64,000 nt of DNA from Berberis thunbergii (Eukaryota > Streptophyta > Magnoliopsida > Ranunculales > Berberidaceae): contig QNQO01000809.1 in NCBI GenBank assembly GCA_003290165.1, positions 310,001 to 374,000 on the forward strand, read 5' to 3'. The notes beneath the pieces were generated by a model that was given only the letters and a program-made list of their open reading frames with translations, did no database searches and was not told where the DNA came from. Positions 60,601 through 64,000 of the stretch are shown here, one piece after another (positions within the stretch are counted from its first letter, which is position 1; every line of letters begins with the position of its first letter). Position numbers and translations under genes: made by a program.

Positions 60601-63164
60601 AAACGTTAGTATTGTGGCATGTTCCATGGATCTGCAAGATTGGAAGAAATGCCATGGGTGGTTTTCTGGCTCAAGTGTCACAACGTAATAGAATGTGAAG
60701 TTATGTACTTAATACGGTATTCGGTTTTGCTTAGAAATTTCAGCTTTTTTTGTAGTCTAAACTTCTCATGGTAATTGCATAGAATGAGTTATGAGAAGAT
60801 GAATTTGGAAACAATGATGCCGGTAAAGTGTAACAATAAAATAAACACGCTTGTAATTTGATAATTGAGATTAAGCAACACATTGAAATCATTAACAATA
60901 AACTACTGTGCTTATGCCTAGAATATGATCTTCTGGGCTAACAATATCATATGTGGGCTAACTATCAAAGTGTAAATTACCAATAACATTAACAAAAGAC
61001 ATATGCATCCAAATTTATCTATGAACAACAACACAAGTACGGATTTCAAAGAGGTCAACTAAAAGCCCCACCAAAACAATGACATGTCCATACATTAGAT
61101 TATCTTTCCAATAATTTTTAATCATATTACACAATTTACTTGAAGATCAATATTAATATTTTGGCATTTACCTTGTCACGATTTACTCATAATATGTCAA
61201 CAATTGAAACCTCAAAAATGAAAAAGTTGATATGAGAATGGTGAACATGTGTCCATGTGTCAAAATCTCGCTCTCACCTTCTTAGGCACAAAATGTGGAG
61301 CATCTCGTTCCAATCAAATAGAAAGAAAGGATACACACTTTCGATTCAAAAGAACCAAAACGTTATTTACAATTTTCTTATTATCCTTCGGTTGGTAGTT
61401 TCATTTATATGTTCCCTTTTGCTGAGGTCTAAATCCCTATGCAATACCTTTGTTGTCTTCTTTCTCTTTTCATTTAAAAATTCTAGGTTTTTCCCCTATT
61501 AAAAGGAAATCAATATCATAGACCAAGTGAGGTGCAAAAAACAAAGTATGTCATTTCGCGAGGATATTGCAATTCTCGGCACAATGATTTAGAAGTACAA
61601 GTGTCATCTAACATCAAAAGAAAAAGTAGTAGTTTGCCTCATTCCTAGTACCAAATTATATATGTCAAATATTCTGATAAATTGCTAATTATTTTCAATC
61701 AACAATTTGCATACATAAGCACAAATAAGTAACTCGCATGTAGGATATTATAAATTACAGCACAGCAATTTCAACTAAAGCATTCACCTTTTCTTGTCGA
61801 AGGATATCCAGTTTTTTCTTGTACAAAGACACGTATCTTCTGTAGTTGAGAGGAGCAACATTAAAATATTAATCGCAGATAAGGAATAAAATGCATAATC
61901 AAGTAGTAGTTCAAATAGGAGTAGAAGGCCAGCATATTGTGGTGACAACAAGCAAACAAAAAAATAGCAAAAGGATCCTACACCAAGTAGAGTAAAAAAG
62001 TGAAACGAATTAGATGCATCCGGGCTAATCTCAATGTACCTCAAGTGAAACACATTCTGAAAGAAGAAACTACCAGCAGAAGGTTTGGCCACACATCAAG
62101 GTCCTAAAGGCACTTCTTATTACTGCCCCCATTTGATGAAGAAACAACTGAATTGACTTGGAGAGAGAGATTTCAGTGGGTGTATCTAAGAGGTTGAGCT
62201 AAAGCAGAGCTTAGATAGCCTAGTAGTTTGGGAAGAGCCAGAGCTGCATTTGGTTGTGTTAGTTGATTAATTGTCTTCAGTGCTTGGTGATCCAAGTGTA
62301 CTATGTTGTACGAACAAGGACACAGATACGGCGACATGGGCGATCGAAAAAAAAAAACTAGGACACGGGTATGGATAAGACAGGGAAACAAAGTAATAAT
62401 TCATTTTTAGGATCAATTGGGGACTGGATTAGCTGCAATCCATTAAGTATACAATTCGAGGATATAAATGATAGGAAATATCTTTGCTAAGAATTATCAT
62501 ACACTTAGGTGTAAAGATTTTAGATTAAGCAAAATTAGGGTTTTGCAATAACACCTAATACAGGTGTAGGAACTTGGACGTTTAGGAGAATCTGATGAGT
62601 TGACTAAGAAATGAAATAAGATGGAGGGTATTACCTTGATGATGGAAAAACAATGACTCAATGAGTAACAATTTTTTTTTATGATTCAACAAAATAGAGT
62701 CTATAATTTTTATTTTTTTAATCAATCAAACAACGCAGGCAATATGTTAAAGATTAAAAGAGCCAAGTGACTGAGCAGGTCACAAGGCAGAAGAACAAAC
62801 GAGGCTAAAACTCCACTACAAATGAAAAATACTCTCATAGTTAAAAAGGACAAGAAACTGAAAATATAGTGTCTATAATACTTAGAACACGGATTCACAA
62901 GAAACTAAAAGTGGCATACATAGCACAGTCAGACACTAACAGAACAAATAATAATGATTCATCAAAGATGCAATCATAACTGGAAGGTGCAAATCTTGGA
63001 TAACAGCAACTTACTTTTGACACCAGAGGTATCTCCAGGATGTCTTTTTTAACCTTTTACGAACATCTGACAGGACGGAATTACAAGCATAGTGCCACCA
63101 CTTCATCTGCCAGCCCGTCTGTTTTCTTGATAAAGGGTAAGACCAAGGGCGATAATGTCCATAT
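11900..63164 (-). CDS. VPS13: VPS13-family bridge-like lipid-transfer protein with SHR-binding region (whole gene in window, 5' end missing)
   Basis: This is a gene of at least 51 kb on the minus strand. I joined 37 exons, 9,602 bases or about 3,200 codons; all boundaries are GT/AG and phase-consistent except two single-base breaks (exons 14 and 18). Order from the N-terminal side: N-terminal helical region (exons 1-5), long beta-rich VPS13 rod (6-17), VPS13 adaptor-binding/SHR-BD region (about 18-26), linker (27-31), C-terminal ATG2/VPS13-type helices (32-36) and a PH-like terminal domain (37). VPS13 proteins form a hydrophobic groove that moves phospholipids between membranes at contact sites. 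Plant members include SHRUBBY, which binds SHORT-ROOT in Arabidopsis. The N-terminal chorein segment, roughly 250 residues, should lie beyond position 64000. The likely total of about 3,450 residues fits the SHRUBBY-size plant class, but I cannot separate SHRUBBY from its paralogues. Introns reach 9,955 bases and are loaded with transposons. Confidence 0.93.
12699..15769 (-). CDS. VPS13: VPS13 exons 31-36 (C-terminal ATG2-like helical region)
   Basis: Exons: 15685-15769, 14464-14610, 13603-13707, 13403-13513, 13219-13323, 12699-12768. Phrases: [91 protein letters not shown] and [20 protein letters not shown]. This is the conserved C-terminal part shared with ATG2 (amphipathic helices that associate with membranes or lipid droplets). 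G(N/S)P..L...G...F and G..G...KPI/SPI..A are diagnostic. All exons are small and in phase. Confidence 0.93.
15903..16075 (+). mobile_element. tRNA-derived SINE in a VPS13 intron
   Basis: The 5' part resembles a tRNA: A box TAGCTCAGCCGGTCAGACA, then a B-box-like GCATTTGAGTCTT about 45 bases later, followed by an unrelated body (ACACGTGTGATTGGTTTATA) and a T/A-rich 3' end. It is antisense to VPS13. The intact A-box and family-like layout support a SINE. It is not a functional tRNA gene, because the acceptor stem cannot be closed. Confidence 0.55.
18536..19740 (-). CDS. VPS13: VPS13 exons 27-30 (region after SHR-BD)
   Basis: Exons: 19690-19740, 19425-19607, 18969-19267, 18536-18877. They encode [37 protein letters not shown], the conserved [20 protein letters not shown] and [13 protein letters not shown], then [16 protein letters not shown] and [24 protein letters not shown] and F....L.PI...L are shared by all VPS13 proteins. 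Splice phases agree at all joins. The intron before exon 27 carries the poly-G tracts. Confidence 0.92.
20476..20511. repeat. 22-base G run followed by (GT)n
   Basis: G22 at 20476-20497 is directly followed by seven GT units, inside a VPS13 intron (C-rich in the transcript). A second tract (16 G, one C, 8 G) lies at 20675-20699. Such tracts can fold into quadruplexes and are common sites of sequencing length error. Confidence 0.9.
20675..20699. repeat. Second G tract (G16, C, G8)
   Basis: Sixteen G, one C and eight G in the same intron as the G22 run, preceded by T8 and GTTGTTG. It encodes nothing. The short minus-strand frame reading proline here is an artefact of the tract. Confidence 0.9.
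21058..24799 (-). CDS. VPS13: VPS13 exons 23-26 (SHR-BD core)
   Basis: Exons: 24683-24799, 23275-23548, 21216-21329, 21058-21141. They encode [18 protein letters not shown], the Trp-rich [33 protein letters not shown], then RLRIYQQKC and [15 protein letters not shown], and [29 protein letters not shown]...I.IYQ and YAWDEP are hallmark motifs of the SHR-binding/DUF1162 region. The TRIM element sits in the intron between exons 24 and 25 and does not touch coding sequence. Confidence 0.93.
21885..22170 (+). mobile_element. Complete TRIM (terminal-repeat retrotransposon in miniature)
   Basis: Two 109-bp direct repeats (21885-21993 and 22062-22170) flank a 68-bp centre. The centre starts exactly at the first repeat with TGGTATCAGAGC (complement of the initiator-Met tRNA 3' end, a primer-binding site) and ends with the purine-rich AAGCTGAGGGGGAG just before the second repeat. 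CTATG flanks both sides (21880-21884 and 22171-22175), a 5-bp target duplication. The repeats differ at seven positions by eye. They start TATTG rather than TGTTG in both copies and end AACA. It encodes nothing and lies in a VPS13 intron, antisense to the gene. Confidence 0.92.
25014..26742 (-). CDS. VPS13: VPS13 exons 19-22 (adaptor-binding region, first half)
   Basis: Exons: 26671-26742, 26138-26602, 25838-26024, 25014-25755; phases agree. Phrases: [56 protein letters not shown] (the conserved N.LP.....IE strand of VPS13 adaptor-binding modules), [12 protein letters not shown], and [20 protein letters not shown]. The recurrent pattern of a beta strand ending in an invariant asparagine is known from the VPS13 adaptor-binding domain, which recruits organelle-specific partners through Pro-X-Pro motifs. 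Exon 22 (742 bases) is entirely open. Confidence 0.9.
26835..29060 (-). CDS. VPS13: VPS13 exons 16-18 (entry to the adaptor-binding region; exon 18 frame-broken)
   Basis: Exons: 28932-29060, 28693-28848, 26835-27451. Exon 16 gives [20 protein letters not shown]; exon 17 gives [19 protein letters not shown], the W.P(F/L)IE.W motif common to VPS13. Exon 18 opens [16 protein letters not shown] and includes [18 protein letters not shown], the start of the adaptor-binding/SHR-BD region. Exon 18 is 617 bases, but its phases need 618. The frame changes between about 26910 and 26945, next to an A4 run (minus) at 26926-26929, before [20 protein letters not shown]. Read without correction it ends in a TAG about 15 codons later. 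Confidence 0.86.
29330..29800 (-). mobile_element. LINE 3' remnant with reverse-transcriptase zinc-binding (zf-RVT) domain
   Basis: A minus-strand frame (29448-29789) reads [20 protein letters not shown] and later [12 protein letters not shown]. The C-x2-C ... H-x4-C pattern followed by W..WKERN is the zinc-binding tail found downstream of reverse transcriptase in plant non-LTR retrotransposons. A non-coding tail follows, ending in A/C-rich sequence around 29330. There is no reverse transcriptase core, so it is a 5'-truncated insertion, as usual for LINEs. It lies in the VPS13 intron between exons 15 and 16, in the gene's orientation. Confidence 0.75.
30149..31380 (-). CDS. VPS13: VPS13 exon 15 (long rod exon)
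   Basis: A 1,232-base uninterrupted exon beginning [20 protein letters not shown] after the split glycine codon and ending [11 protein letters not shown] before the donor. It encodes about 410 residues of beta-rich VPS13 rod with typical phrases ([45 protein letters not shown]). [11 protein letters not shown] is characteristic of plant VPS13 proteins. Its frame is intact from end to end, unlike exons 14 and 18. Confidence 0.9.
31515..31876. mobile_element. Small hAT-like element with 8-bp duplication
   Basis: The left end starts CAGGGCTGGTCC; the reverse complement of the right end starts CAGGTATAGGCCTGGGCC. The terminal CAGG is shared and both ends are GC-rich around an AT-rich centre. Flanks are GACACAGG (31507-31514) and GACAAAGG (31877-31884), an 8-bp duplication with one mismatch. 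The inverted repeat is diverged, so the duplication is the main support. Confidence 0.55.
32293..33859 (-). CDS. VPS13: VPS13 exon 14 (long rod exon, one base short of an open frame)
   Basis: A 1,567-base exon that opens [20 protein letters not shown] and closes [19 protein letters not shown] before a GT donor. The frame runs from 33859 to a TGA at 32710-32712, while the correct downstream frame ([15 protein letters not shown] onward) is shifted by one. Flanking exon phases require 1,568 bases, so one base is missing, most simply from the T5 run (minus strand) at 32720-32724. Without correction the protein would stop after about 1,000 of the residues visible here. The residues on both sides match VPS13, so this is one exon and not two genes. 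Confidence 0.88.
34868..35379. mobile_element. Inverted-repeat element related to the one at 43107-44815
   Basis: The right end (GAGTCGCAACGCCTTCACAG then TTTAGACAACATA) is clearly related to the right end of the element near 44815 (GAGTCGTGGCACTGCTGAAG then TTTCAGACAACATAG). The left end (CTACGTTGTTTGG) is an inverted counterpart of AGACAACATA. Possible flanking duplications are CTTCAGAG (34860-34867) and TTTCAGAG (35380-35387). Boundaries are uncertain by several bases. It lies between VPS13 exons 13 and 14. Confidence 0.5.
36040..36340 (-). mobile_element. LINE-like 3' remnant
   Basis: On the minus strand this region reads [17 protein letters not shown] residues (around 36240-36290), matching the W..WKERN..F tail that follows the zf-RVT domain in plant LINEs, then a degraded non-coding stretch. 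Stops and shifts are frequent. Identification rests on a short motif only. Confidence 0.4.
36485..36612 (-). mobile_element. SINE-like tRNA-derived sequence
   Basis: On the minus strand an A-box-like CGCAACTGATAAGACTTG and a B-box-like CAGAGTTCAAACCCT are spaced about 40 bases apart. A similar but separate piece with a GGTTCGAGCCCA B box follows at 36690-36800. Both are diverged and lie on each side of the AAT microsatellite. Confidence 0.35.
36614..36690. repeat. (AAT)n microsatellite
   Basis: A run of mostly uninterrupted TAA/AAT triplets, about 25 units with two single-base variants (AACTAT, AACAAT), in a VPS13 intron. The polyasparagine reading of this tract is an artefact. Confidence 0.9.
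37386..46708 (-). CDS. VPS13: VPS13 exons 6-13 (N-terminal rod)
   Basis: Exons: 46579-46708, 45156-45254, 44939-45040, 41542-41600, 41334-41433, 38313-38501, 38092-38208, 37386-37639. Phases agree at every join. Recognisable VPS13 phrases are [42 protein letters not shown], the short hydrophobic/basic strand (SIIIKVPWR), and [11 protein letters not shown]. The alternation of hydrophobic beta-strand residues is expected for the repeating beta-groove of the lipid channel. Exons 9 and 10 are small (59 and 100 bases) and lie far from their neighbours because of transposon insertions in the introns. Confidence 0.87.
38980..39440 (-). mobile_element. Second LINE 3' remnant (zf-RVT), with internal short duplication
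   Basis: The minus strand reads [13 protein letters not shown], then residues similar to those of the LINE tail at 29.4 kb (SANNL), then a non-coding 3' tail resembling that copy (CCCAATTACAAGTGG versus CCTATTACAAATGG). A 19-base unit (GATCAATTGCTTCCTGCAT) is repeated in tandem at about 39367-39405. It lies in the intron between exons 10 and 11, in the VPS13 orientation, 5'-truncated. Confidence 0.7.
39590..40710. repeat. Diverged repeat with GACACG/GTGTCC ends and ATAACG-rich interior
   Basis: The left side carries CCGTATCCGTGTCCAACACAC and the right side GTATCCATGTCCAACACAAC then GTGTGTCCGTATTCGTGCATCC. The middle has several ATAACG/CGTTAT phrases (39640-40160) that look like a nested second repeat. 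The family vocabulary recurs at 7480-7935 and near 62310. It is non-coding; ends could not be fixed. Confidence 0.4.
42073..42910. mobile_element. Non-autonomous hAT-like element
   Basis: The left terminus is TAGAGGTGGTCACGGGACGG; the reverse complement of the right terminus is TAGGGGTGGGCATCCCATCC, matching the widespread TAGGGGTGGGCA type of plant hAT ends. Flanks are GTTTTATA (42065-42072) and GCTTTATA (42911-42918), an 8-bp duplication with one mismatch. Sub-terminal GGGACGGGA words are repeated. No transposase. It lies in the large intron between VPS13 exons 8 and 9. Confidence 0.75.
43107..44815. mobile_element. Inverted-repeat DNA element, non-coding
   Basis: The left end CTAGGTTGTCTAGGCGCG and the reverse complement of the right end CTATGTTGTCTGAAACTC share an 11-bp terminal repeat with one mismatch. 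Flanks ATAAGAAA (43099-43106) and ATAAGCTA (44816-44823) agree at six of eight bases, so a target duplication is only suggested. Sub-terminal sequence is GC-rich (GAAGCGGGGTGAAGCGC; GCGATGCGGCGCC), with an AT-rich middle and no open frame of note. A shorter relative lies at 34868-35379. Confidence 0.55.
45639..45974 (+). CDS. Uncharacterised 111-codon open frame, hydrophobic
   Basis: I do not recognise the product. The frame begins [20 protein letters not shown] and holds three hydrophobic stretches (about residues 8-24, 54-72 and 74-84), so it would be a small membrane protein if expressed. The start context (AAGCAATGG) is good for a plant, and a TATA-like CTACAAATACA lies about 50 bases upstream. 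It is on the strand opposite VPS13, inside the intron between exons 6 and 7. It could equally be a gene fragment or chance; its AT-rich codons give no decisive bias. Confidence 0.25.
   Translation: MDLVNQQLLLFGSLTLTITIIIFPKRIFFISTTPFLKLKSNLQFKFDVTMKLTIQAQLVFFISLYTLFILQHLFSSSYITLFDQKLMIKNNIKVISILGHSLPNLTLFKFP
47090..47630. repeat. Possible hAT-like relic with GC-rich ends
   Basis: GC-rich ends (GCCCAGGCTAGCCGAGGCAC at the left, CCTGTCGCTCGCCTCACCTA at the right) flank an AT-rich centre. ATGACTTA and ATGACATA sit just outside (about 47082 and 47632), a possible 8-bp duplication. The terminal inverted repeats cannot be aligned convincingly. Confidence 0.33.
50107..50586 (+). repeat. 5' LTR of the chromovirus
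   Basis: Begins TGTCAAGACTAGTACC and ends GTCCATGACA. 480 bp, co-linear with the 3' LTR with 14 substitutions and no indels. Contains the probable promoter of the element; no clear TATA box was fixed. Confidence 0.95.
50589..50600 (+). promoter_or_regulatory. Primer-binding site (initiator methionine tRNA)
   Basis: TGGTATCAGAGC starts two bases after the 5' LTR and complements the 3' end of plant initiator-Met tRNA, the usual primer of plant gypsy and TRIM elements. The TRIM at 21885 uses the same 12 bases. Confidence 0.92.
50614..52011 (+). pseudogene. Chromovirus gag region, interrupted
   Basis: The frame opens [20 protein letters not shown], a coiled-coil-like N-terminus, then the retrotransposon gag core ([13 protein letters not shown], then [19 protein letters not shown], then [20 protein letters not shown]). 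A TAA at 51358-51360 stops the frame after PLL; the same frame resumes as AELQRQKV with an Asn/Ser-rich stretch and a zinc-knuckle-like [17 protein letters not shown]. The start is the first ATG after the primer site. One nonsense change inactivates capsid production, and the join to pol is shifted by one base near 51944. Confidence 0.85.
51948..54017 (+). pseudogene. Chromovirus pol: protease, reverse transcriptase, RNase H
   Basis: Protease: [11 protein letters not shown] with the usual D-(S/T)-G triad read as D-Y-G. Reverse transcriptase: [15 protein letters not shown] and the catalytic YLDDIVVYS (about 52957-52983); the normally invariant PFGLTNAP reads PFCLTNAP. RNase [16 protein letters not shown], then [10 protein letters not shown] and [11 protein letters not shown]. 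The frame ends TAG at 54015-54017, just after a deletion that removes the first half of the integrase zinc finger. Gag and pol were presumably one polyprotein; a base is missing at about 51944. Probably inactive. Confidence 0.9.
53950..55148 (+). pseudogene. Chromovirus integrase and chromodomain, damaged
   Basis: Only the C-x2-C half of the H-H-C-C zinc finger remains ([12 protein letters not shown], about 53969), fused directly after ECHDPE from the upstream frame. About 100 bases are missing. The catalytic core is intact with D, D and E in [18 protein letters not shown] and [11 protein letters not shown]; the frame is open at 54068-55042. The C-terminal chromodomain ([20 protein letters not shown]) lies in the next frame after about 55000 and ends TGA at 55146-55148, so another one-base shift separates it. 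A chromodomain directs integration to modified chromatin in this class. Confidence 0.88.
55149..55159 (+). promoter_or_regulatory. Polypurine tract of the chromovirus
   Basis: GTGTGGGAGAG lies directly before the 3' LTR and directly after the chromodomain stop codon. This is the expected site for plus-strand priming in plant gypsy elements. Confidence 0.8.
55160..55639 (+). repeat. 3' LTR of the chromovirus
   Basis: Begins TGTCAGGACTAGTACC and ends GTCCGTGACA. It matches the 5' LTR over all 480 positions apart from 14 substitutions, followed by the TCCGC target duplication. Confidence 0.95.
56664..63164 (-). CDS. VPS13: VPS13 exons 1-5 in window (N-terminal region)
   Basis: Exons: 63015-63164, 61788-61839, 57267-57368, 56867-57067, 56664-56791. 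They encode YGHYRPW and [17 protein letters not shown], then [17 protein letters not shown], then a charged segment ([18 protein letters not shown]), then [19 protein letters not shown] and [15 protein letters not shown]. The tryptophan-rich WW.YA segment, followed by the R.Y..LY basic helix, is the usual region just after the chorein domain of VPS13 proteins. GWLNWLS...GGT(E/D)DS is strongly conserved in plant VPS13. Exon 1 enters in phase 2, so another exon must precede it. A candidate 17-base mini-exon at about 63432-63448 (minus) is in phase but unproven. Confidence 0.88.
57700..59060 (-). repeat. Unassigned repeat-like DNA in the intron between exons 2 and 3
   Basis: Higher coding-like complexity than surrounding intron on the minus strand (frames 58731-58994 and 58807-59061 with Cys/Trp-containing sequence), but interrupted by stops and shifts. 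A 31-bp phrase containing GATGCAACAAAGCTTTGACC is nearly repeated at 57715 and 57761. It may be the 5' part of a LINE relic, given the LINE-like tail at 59.6-60.4 kb, but I cannot name a domain. Confidence 0.3.
59078..59500. mobile_element. Truncated, inverted second copy of the 10851-11620 hAT family
   Basis: Starts TAGTGTAGTCAAGGTGACC and continues through GTGAAATGAGGCGTCCGCCT, GGTTACAACCCATTCTATAATA and a middle (CATGTTTTGAT, ATCAATCTTGATTTT) that match the reverse complement of the right half of the element at 10851-11620. Similarity fades near 59500 with no left terminus, so the copy is truncated. Confidence 0.7.
59575..60360 (-). mobile_element. Probable degraded LINE 3' region
   Basis: A minus-strand frame (59755-59991) ends [15 protein letters not shown], resembling the LIP..IW..W.ERN.R tail of plant LINEs after one shift, and a T-rich boundary lies at about 59575. 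The neighbouring frame 60056-60352 is open but unassigned. Motif evidence is weak. Confidence 0.33.
62690..62860 (-). mobile_element. LINE 3' tail remnant
   Basis: CTCCACTACAAATGAAAAATACTCTCATAGTTAAA resembles the non-coding tails of the LINE remnants at 29.35 and 39.13 kb (CTATTACAAATGGAAAATACT...CAGTTAAAGA), and is followed on the plus strand by T/A-rich sequence. No coding part remains. It lies in the intron between VPS13 exons 1 and 2. Confidence 0.4.
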
Positions 63165-64000
63165 CTGCAGCAAAATAATCAGCAGTGGTAATATTATATT
63201 CATTGAACATAAGAAGACAGGGTACCTGACACTTTAAAAACTCGAAAACAAGAAAATCTTTCAACAATGTTAAATGACAAATCGAAGAAAATCAAAACTT
63301 TGATACCTTAGGGAAAGTAGAAAGTATAAAAAATAAACTAGTAGATCAAGAAGAAATCATGTTATACAGGTGACGAATAGAATGCTATGATAGGTTCATG
63401 CAGAGATTCAATAAGCTAAATGACAAACGGTATATGGACAATACCTTATGTAAACTAGAGTCTGATGAAGCAAAAGCAGAAAGACTCGCTGTGTATTGGC
63501 TGATCTCCTCTCTTTCATATATTTTTAATAGATTGATTTTGTAACTACTAGGAATAAAACATGTAGAAACTTGAGGATAAGCATGTTGACCATTAGCGTG
63601 GAAAATATTTAGGGTATCTAGGATAAGCATATACATCATTAGTGAAGGATTGATAGTAAGCTATTCCAGGTGGAATGTTGATCCCAGGGGATTATCTTTT
63701 TGGAAGTTAAGAATAACACGCCTATCAGATCTGTTATGGTCAACGTCTCAGCTCAGTGGGGGTTGAGTGTGTTTATGGAAGCAACCATTTGTTACGGTGA
63801 TATGCTGTCAAGCAGCAAAGAAGTGCTTCTTCATGGGTGTTAATTGAGGATGGGGATAATGACAGTGTTTTATGGGACTCTAGACTTAAAAAAGACACGC
63901 AGATGCAGAGAATGATGGCTCCTCATGGGAGGAATGGTATGGGAAGGCACTGCATCAAGTCTTGAGTTGCTTTCAAATGTTAAACGGTTTGAGCTCAATA
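63165..64000 (-). other. Upstream VPS13 intron and window edge
   Basis: This lies upstream of the first exon I can place. A pyrimidine-rich acceptor (GCTTTTGCTTCATCAG) and an AAG/GTATTG donor on the minus strand bracket a 17-base segment at about 63432-63448 whose phase would fit exon 1, but so short an exon cannot be supported by sequence alone. No other coding segment is recognised in 63450-64000. Confidence 0.3.

Noticed and set aside
1..64000. CRISPR array, defence island, biosynthetic cluster or other novel multi-gene system
   Set aside because: No spaced direct repeats, operon-like gene runs or clustered enzymes. The window is two plant genes plus transposons.

Overview
This window is nuclear DNA of a flowering plant, very probably a eudicot. 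Coding capacity sits in short exons separated by AT-rich GT–AG introns. The main gene is a plant-type VPS13 with the SHR-binding region, and the transposons (chromovirus, TRIM, hAT relatives, plant LINE tails, tRNA-derived SINEs) are typical of plants. I saw no prokaryotic or organellar operons, rRNA, CRISPR array or defence system.

Layout. 1-1360 is CACCACC/GGTGGT low-complexity DNA, including an inverted-repeat element with an internal minisatellite (591-1360). 1441-2110 is an hAT-like element, and 2268-2597 holds two related hairpin MITEs. 2782-8563 (+) is an eight-exon gene of the membrane-associated progesterone receptor / neuferricin family, cytochrome b5-like. Its second exon breaks the reading frame as given. 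8564-11899 is intergenic and repeat-rich, with a SINE-like sequence and an hAT element with perfect 8-bp duplications (10851-11620). From 11900 to at least 63164 (-) runs one very large gene, a VPS13 lipid-transfer protein. I could join 37 exons (about 9.6 kb, about 3,200 codons) into a nearly continuous frame; the N-terminal chorein part lies beyond the right edge. The two genes are convergent.

The VPS13 introns carry most of the remaining content: a complete TRIM with 109-bp LTRs (21885-22170), several hAT-like elements, LINE 3' remnants, SINE-like pieces, microsatellites and G tracts. The intron between exons 5 and 6 (46709-56663) contains a nested structure: an hAT-like element (49936-56535) interrupted by a 5,533-bp Ty3/gypsy chromovirus (50107-55639) with 480-bp LTRs and a TCCGC target duplication. 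The chromovirus is inactive: gag stop, protease-region frameshift, truncated integrase zinc finger and shifted chromodomain.

Most notable: two long VPS13 exons (14 and 18) are each one base short of an open frame, both near short homopolymers, and the b5-family gene has a similar break. Either the assembly carries small indel errors or this haplotype carries broken copies; the sequence alone cannot decide.
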